From NCBI RefSeq assembly GCF_000002235.5, contig NW_022145599.1, positions 22,082,155 through 22,146,154 of the forward strand: a stretch of DNA of 64,000 bases. Direction: 5' to 3'. The notes beneath the pieces were generated by a model, which worked only from the letters and a program-made list of their open reading frames with translations, was not told where the DNA came from and made no database searches. The DNA comes from Strongylocentrotus purpuratus. Lineage: Eukaryota > Echinodermata > Echinoidea > Camarodonta > Strongylocentrotidae. Both the position numbers and the translations under genes were made by a program. Of this stretch, positions 57,840-64,000 are shown in pieces. Each line of letters starts with the position of its first letter. Within the stretch, counting starts at the first letter, position 1.

Positions 57840-60000
57840 GCTGATAAACGGGGGGAGGGGGGAGGGGGGCGGCTTCTTAAGAATTAAACGGAAAGGAAAT
57901 TAAGGATAGGAAAGGAAAGGAAAGGAAAGGAAAAGGGAAGAAAGAAGGGCTAAAACACGAATTAGAAGTGAGTCCATCAGTGGTGTCGATTTGTATCCGT
58001 GGTTGGGGGGGGGGGGGTGATAGGTGCCATAATATTTTTGGAAATGGATCAAAGCAACCAAGCTTGTGGCAGGTTGCACCCCCTACCTTCCAAGTTATTA
58101 ACTTTTTCAAGTCACCCTCAATAAAGATAACATTTCATACCATAAGAGTGGTAATAAAATTAATAACATGCTAAATGTTAGTCCTGACTCTTGCCTGCAG
58201 TGTAGGCCTACCAGACTGATATCATCTATTTTTAAACGAAATTTAGACATTACCAAAAAAAAAAATCCAATGGTGAGGGATATCAACTTTTGAAAGTATT
58301 ATGTTACCAGTGGGCAAATGCATTAATAAGCAACTAGGAAAGGTTCATGTAGACATAAATTCTTTATTTCCTGGTGATAGAAATGATGTCTCCAAACAAC
58401 ATTCATCGTGAAAAACCCATTCCAATATTCTGTGTAAGGAGATCTCAAAAAACATAGTTCTCATTAGTAAATGAAAAACATATTGCTCTTGGTTCTTCAT
58501 TTGACTCTCTTCCTTCTTTAATTAAACCAACTGAATCCTCTCTGCGGGAAACTCAATTAAATGAAACAGAATATCACTGATGCAGAATTAGGTTCTCAAA
58601 ATGACAGACAATTTCCACTCCTGATCTCATACAAACTGTCTGTTTTTCAAAAACATAATATAAAACTAACGTTCCAACTACCAAACAACAAACTTCCATT
58701 ATCTCCTTCTTCACCCAGATATACTTATCATACCAGATACGCTCTAAAATAAGCATAATATTCCCCTAAGGCCCTGACCAGAGAACTATTTTTTCTTCAA
58801 AAACTACAACCAATCTTAGAAGGTGCATTATTATTTAAAGGGTGTTATAAACAAAACTTCAAAGTTAATAACATTCTAACCTTCAAAAACTCTTTAACTA
58901 TCTTATGCCTGTTACTTTGAATACAATACATTCTGTTTTATTACTTGTTTATGTACATACAAAGAGCTTATTTTCAAGAGGCACTAGATCCATGTGTGTA
59001 ACTTAAGAAAGAACTCTTTGTTTACCCGATTTTGTTCAGGTTTCTATGGAAAAATTTTATTAAAAGATGCATGTGTTCATAATTTCTCTCGTAATTTAGG
59101 TTAATAATTTTGTTCAAGGTAAATATAGAAGAAAATGTATATCATTATCTCCATTTGCTATCAAAAGATTTTGCTCCTTTCGGAAAATAGCTCTTCAAAT
59201 GTTTTACATGTAGAAAAATAAATAAACAAAAAAAATGGATGAAATAAAAAAAACAAAATGGATACTGAGTATGAATCAGGGAACAAACTGAACGTTTCGT
59301 CTCCTACATGCTGCCATTTGGACAAAACCGTCTTTCTCTTGTCTTTTTTCCTTTTCTCTTCCCCCTTCCATTTTTCCTCTGCACGTTTCTTCCCCCTTTC
59401 CCTTTTTTCCCAGGTAGCAAGCCCATATGGGGATGATCTGGGTCACTGTCTTGTGCCATCTGGGCTAAATGGAACCCATATTATGTATCCCATATGGGGC
59501 CAATATTTAGTAATCCATATGGGATCTATCTGAGGCAACCCTTATGGGATCGTCTTATGGTTGCTCTTAATGAATACATTCATCTTTAAACAAATCACAT
59601 GAAATGCTTTTACTTATTAAAATAAGTTGTGTTTACCATGACAAAAGACATTCTTCTCTTCATTTAAATACTTGAAGTAGAGAAGTAGTAACTATATGTT
59701 GAGTATTTGTAGCTCCCACGAGAAATATATAAATAAGATTTTATTAAATTAAATTTAATTGAATAGGATTACCGTATTCAAGGTAAGAGCTTTCATGTTA
59801 AAATCAAATTCACTGTCGCTCATAAAGTTGGAATATTTTTGTTTTACCCAAATTTACGGAATTATTTTTAAAATAATTTAAAAATATTAGATCTAGATAA
59901 TAGTATACATTCTCAGATTTAATTGAATAATAATTTGCCAATGTGTGTTTTCCGTGACTGCTAAAGCATGTGTTTGCTACTATGCTTATCAACTAGGGGA
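57840..60000. other. Upstream of the TMEM179B-like gene, no supported gene
   Basis: An (AAGG)n-like tract lies at 57907-57935 and a G-run at 58005-58017. The block 59415-59550 carries repeated CCATATGGG palindromes. No exon is supported on either strand. Confidence 0.45.
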
Positions 60001-60128
60001 CCTACGCCCTTAAGTCATAAATGACAGTAATGAGGATTAATGCCCCACAAAAGGGCACTAATATAGCACATCGACACGGTTTTGATCCTGGGGCCTCACA
60101 GATACGAGGCCATTGCTTTGACAGTGTA
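59985..60128 (-). mobile_element. tRNA-derived SINE, family 1 copy 2
   Basis: On the minus strand it reads AATGGCCTCGTATCTGTGAG, a B-box-like CCAGGATCAAAACC and then GGCATTAATCCTCATTAC, the same body block as the copy at 39606-39775. It is more decayed; the A box is barely visible. Confidence 0.6.
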
Positions 60129-60299
60129 CATATGCCAAGTGTAGGCATAATCGTGAATATAGCCAACATTTTTGTGAAATCATTATTTTTATTTATTTAC
60201 ACAATTGCCCATAAAGTTTTATCTATTTTATCCTCTTTTCACGAATTGATTCATATTTCTGTCTTGAAAGATCAAAATCGTAACTTCTCAGAACTTTGA

Positions 60300-60810
60300 T
60301 TAAAGGTAATACAAAGTTTTGGTATGAGGTTATGAAATTTGGTTCAAATGAACATATTGCAAGCATATGCGATGCTATAATATTCATTGATCATTGTAGC
60401 AGTTGAAATCGAATCTAAAGTTATGAAATTGTAAATACTAAACTCTTTATGTTGTATAGCTCCCTCTCAAGATGAAGATATTAGTTAAGCTACAAAACAA
60501 TGCTTCTTGATTGAAATCGACCGATTAGCTATTCCCGTTTGGGAATTATATATCACAACTACATATTCTGAGATTTTCATGGTCGCAGCTACCATTGTAT
60601 GGCCGTAGGCGCTATTTGAAATTTATCAAAATTTACCGGGAGCACCGGTAAATTTTTATATTCAATTTTACTCAAAAGCAGAAGTGTTTTAGGGGCTAAT
60701 TTTTTTTATGCTTATAATACATCCACGTGGGCATCCAAATATGTCAAAATTGAAAAGAATCACTATCCACCCAATTTTTAAAATTTCCCAAAACTGTGTA
60801 ATACCTTTAA
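60300..60810 (+). mobile_element. T2/Kolobok-like MITE, family B copy 2
   Basis: It starts TTAAAGGTAATACAAAGTTT and ends AACTGTGTAATACCTTTAA. It is about 85 percent similar by eye along its whole length to 12655-13156 and in the same orientation, with a small extra block (CATTGTATGGCCGTAGG) at the centre. Confidence 0.82.
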
Positions 60811-61029
60811 CAAACTAAAGGCCCATAGAGATTAATCAATAAAGTTCTTGGAAGATTTGAACTTTATTTTACTCTGATGAAAAACATATTGTCACAACTC
60901 ACAATCATTCAAGAAAAGAGGTAAGAGCAACTTATTCCAACGTTATGGGCAAGTGTATTTGCATTTCTTTGGAACACATGCACATTACTTGGTTGAATCG
61001 GTTGTAATATTCTTGACTTACTTGACTTA

Positions 61030-61278
61030 TTAAAGTGCACAGGACGGAGTGTCCCCTTGCGCTCCTACGGGTGGTCTGTCTCCTTTCACTTCTATCCTGG
61101 ACTTGGTGTTGGGCAGCCTCCAGGCTTAATCCAGAGTCTTGGCGGATTTGGTCTTTTCACCTCAGGGGAGGACGTCCTGGTGGCCGTGGCACAGTAAAGT
61201 CATTGGTGTGGACTTGTATTGGTAGGCGTCCCTGTGGCATACGTACCATGTCCAAACCATTTCAGGCGGCGGTTGGAT
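61030..61278 (-). mobile_element. LINE reverse-transcriptase C-terminus, 5'-truncated and broken
   Basis: The minus strand reads NRRLKWFGH, then in a shifted frame RMPQGRLPIQ and PRPPGRPPLR, a stop, then KDQIRQDSGLSLEAAQ and SARGHSVLC. This is the conserved end of many RTE/CR1-like endonuclease-reverse transcriptase proteins (RRLRWFGHVxRMP...GRPxxRWxDxIxxD). At least one frameshift and one stop are visible. The plus-strand frame over it is only its shadow. Confidence 0.75.
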
Positions 61279-61860
61279 TTGATATTCAGGAACATTATTA
61301 TACTTCAGATGTACTTATTCCCTTATATAAAACCAAGAAAAAATCATGCCACCTTAATACGTTGTATTACAGCAATACATGAAATGAAGGGATTTAGACT
61401 TGGCTATATGTTTAATTTTCTAGCTTTGCTTTTGGGTTAACTTGTGTTAGTAAGAATTCGGATGTTCAAGAATTCTTTTCTCTTGTTAGCAGTTCAGAAT
61501 CTTTGATAAATTGACAGGGTTTGCTTAAAGAATCACTGTCGATCGAATTTACTGATTCAAAAGGATTGTGCTTTCTATTCTTTGTGTATAATTTGAATTG
61601 ATCTGTCTTTATTTTTTCTTATTTTATTAAAATTGCTAATCGAAATTGTGATCGATCATTAAAAAAATTCTGTCTTTGAAATGTATCACTTTATGTACCT
61701 TTTGACCTGCTTTAGTAGTGATTAATTCGTACGTTTTAAAAAGTAATCTGAATCTCGTTCTCTTTCAACAGTCTTTTTTGTGTAAAATGTAGGGCGATGC
61801 TAGAGAAACTTCCTTGATCACTCCATGTATCGGTTTGAAGATAATTCGTTCATCATTAAT

Positions 61861-62138
61861 TGATTTTGAATAGGCACTAATTGTTTCAAAAGTTAAACAG
61901 AACATTAATCACTGCTTGTCCATATTATATGGTCACCCACACGAAAGTAAAATTTGATTTTGAATAGGCACTAATTGTTTCAAAAGTTAAACAGAACATT
62001 AATCACTGCTTGTCCATATTATATGGTCACCCACACGAAAGTAAAATTTGATTTTGAATAGGCACTAATTGTTTCAAAAGTTAAACAGAACATTAATCAC
62101 TGCTTGTCCATATTATATGGTCACCCACACATAAGTAA
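61861..62138. repeat. 94-bp tandem repeat, three copies
   Basis: The units start at 61861, 61955 and 62049 with TGATTTTGAATAGGCACTAA and end with GGTCACCCACACGAAAGT. They are virtually identical (the last ends ACATAAGT), so the triplication is recent. Confidence 0.95.
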
Positions 62139-63209
62139 AACCAATTATCAACAGACTTCAATGGCTAGACATGCCATAAAAGGAGCACACCTATAGTTAG
62201 AGTATCGCTCATATTTATTACGGCTAAGAAAGTGAGGCTGTACTGATATTTTAAACAAAGCTAAAAAATAAGGACATTTATTACTTGCATTTGCATTGTG
62301 TCTAATATTTTCCCTCAGATATGACCATTATAATATATGGAATATTTACTCTTAATGGTTTAAGGATTGTTGAGTTTAATTGTACATGAAACTAAAACAA
62401 GCATCTCGTCTAAGTGATAAATCGTTTTGATAGGCATCTTGCAGGTTTGCTGTCTGATAATTTTGTTGTCAAGTAAAATAGAACACAAGCGCGATAATGA
62501 CTGCAAAGACATGCGGGGAGTATAGATAACAGTTTAATGATTTTTAATTGAAACGCTAGTCTGAAATTTATTTCCTCCTATAAAATATGGTCAGCACTTT
62601 AAGTGAGTAAAAAAATTAAAGAAGCTCTGTTGACAGTTCATGAAGTGATTTACGACACATTGTAAATCAATATGGTATTTTAGCAGGAACCGCGAAAATT
62701 TAACAGATTCATTATTATTACAGGTTTTCAAATTTTGTGGAGTGCCATAAATCATGTCCGATTATTCCAGGATAAAACAATATTACAGTGGAGTATATAG
62801 TACTGAGTTGTACTGCTATTTCCTGAATGTATGGTTGAAAATTTGGTTGGGCTATGCTTGTTTCGTACATTTTAGACATTTGATAAATGTTTGATCGTCC
62901 ACTATACAAACTGATCAAGTCTGTATTGTGTGAGGAAGCTAATAATTTACACTTTTGTTGTAGGTTCTTTTTTTTGGGGGGGGGGGGTTGTTGTGTTTCT
63001 TCAATTTTTTTTAGTTTTATTCTTGTTATGAGAAATAGATGCCTTTTCAGATTATCAAACTATTTCTCTAGGGTATAGTAAAGAACAAATTTCATTTTAT
63101 TCTTATTTCTTGATTGTCCATCTTATAACTTTTCTGAGAAATACAGGCCTATGCTCATTAAATGTTTCCATACTAATACTATTTAAAAGATAATTATTTA
63201 GGAATGTGA
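62139..63209. other. Stretch without supported gene
   Basis: AT-rich sequence with a T-run followed by a G-run at 62968-62987. Nothing else is recognised. Confidence 0.5.
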
Positions 63210-63513
63210 TTAAAGGTATTACAAAGCTTTGGGAAATTTTGAAAAATGGGTGGATAGTGATTCTTTACAATTTCGATATATTTGGATTCCGCTGTGGATG
63301 TTTTAAAAGCACCAGAAATTTTAGCCCCTAAAACACTTCTGCTTTCGATAAAAATTGAATATAAAGATTAACTGGTGCTCCCGGTAAATGTTGATAAATT
63401 TCAAATAGCTCCTACGGCCGTACTATGGTAGCTGCGACCATGAAAATCTCAGAATATGTAGTTGCGGTATATAATTTGCGAACGGGAATAGCTAATCGGT
63501 CGATATTAGTCAA
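63210..63513 (-). mobile_element. T2/Kolobok-like MITE, family B copy 3 (broken)
   Basis: It starts TTAAAGGTATTACAAAGCTT and follows the reverse complement of the other two copies through GGTGCTCCCGGTAAAT and GTAGCTGCGACCATGAAAAT. Similarity ends near 63513, where other sequence takes over, so its far end is lost. Confidence 0.72.
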
Positions 63514-63697
63514 GCCACATTGTGGTATAGGTTGGTTGGTTCTTCGTTTAGATGGCGCTCTTCAATCTCAAAGATTATTTGCGCCAGTCAATTTCGTGTA
63601 TAGCTTTGGCGTGGGCTTCGGAAATCAAGCCCACGAGCGACTTTCCTTGGTGAAATGAAATTAATAGTGATATGGTTTTATATAAAAAAAATAAAAA

Positions 63698-63742
<45 letters not shown>
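63514..63742 (+). mobile_element. Poly(A)-ended insertion, retroposon-like
   Basis: A 170-bp segment (GGTTGGTTCTTCGTTTAGAT to GGTTTTATAT) that breaks the MITE copy ends in (AAAAAAT)n and an A-run of about 45. The junction and the A-tail suggest retroposition into the MITE. No A or B box is clear. Confidence 0.45.
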
Positions 63743-63745
<3 letters not shown>

Positions 63746-64000
63746 GCAATATTAAAATTGCATAAAATGCACATAAAAGGCGAGATGGGAGTTAGTTGCA
63801 ATTGTTCATGGAAAAACCGCAAATACTTCATTTTATATATTATTACAGGATCGACATAAGTTAAGGGGATCCCTGATAGCTTTAAAAGCTATCTAAAACG
63901 ATTAGTATCGTATATGTAACCCAATAATTCACGAGTAAAAATTGGGTTAGACATCAATAATTGTTTCAGATTGGGGTTGTTCAATTTAATCCTTTCTTTT

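Noticed and set aside
61035-61382. 115-codon plus-strand frame with Trp/Arg-rich sequence
   Set aside because: It is the antisense of the LINE C-terminus; the conserved protein reads on the minus strand.

Overview
This is eukaryotic nuclear DNA. It is AT-rich, has no operons or prokaryotic gene packing, and carries GT-AG splice sites, many microsatellites and a dense load of small transposons and retroposon fragments. The one clear host gene and the repeat types (TTAA-flanked T2/Kolobok-like MITEs, tRNA-derived SINEs, many (CT)n/(GT)n tracts) fit a marine deuterostome. An echinoderm is my best guess; this is inference.

The main result is a complete six-exon gene on the minus strand. It encodes a 202-residue four-helix membrane protein of the TMEM179/TMEM179B family. 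Exon 1 lies at 57414-57518, in a CpG-rich promoter region. Exons 2-6 lie at 6588-6692, 5535-5611, 5146-5271, 4188-4266 and 3316-3432. All junctions are GT-AG, all phases agree, and the family landmarks appear in order. Intron 1 is about 50.7 kb, so most of the window is the inside of one intron.

That intron is an archive of mobile DNA. It holds three kinds of TTAA-ended MITE, a TIR-flanked cassette whose only ORF is a THAP domain (29.5-30.2 kb), a nested hairpin element with an exact 400-bp tandem duplication (24.8-26.4 kb) and a matching 278-bp inverted repeat (41.8-42.4 kb). It also holds a TA-flanked element full of TTTAAACAAC boxes (45.05-45.88 kb), a 145-bp MITE present twice, a TAA-flanked Harbinger-like element with an internal minisatellite (51.9-52.8 kb), two tRNA-derived SINE families, two LINE 3' coding remnants and several LINE-like tails. 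Tandem arrays include 38-bp, 52-bp, 94-bp, about 156-bp and about 470-bp units.

Downstream of the gene (1-2.9 kb) I see only a doubtful GPCR-like fragment. The sequence beyond exon 1 (57.8-64 kb) holds repeats and no supported host exon. Most long ORFs in the window are translations of microsatellites, minisatellites or transposon DNA and are not genes.
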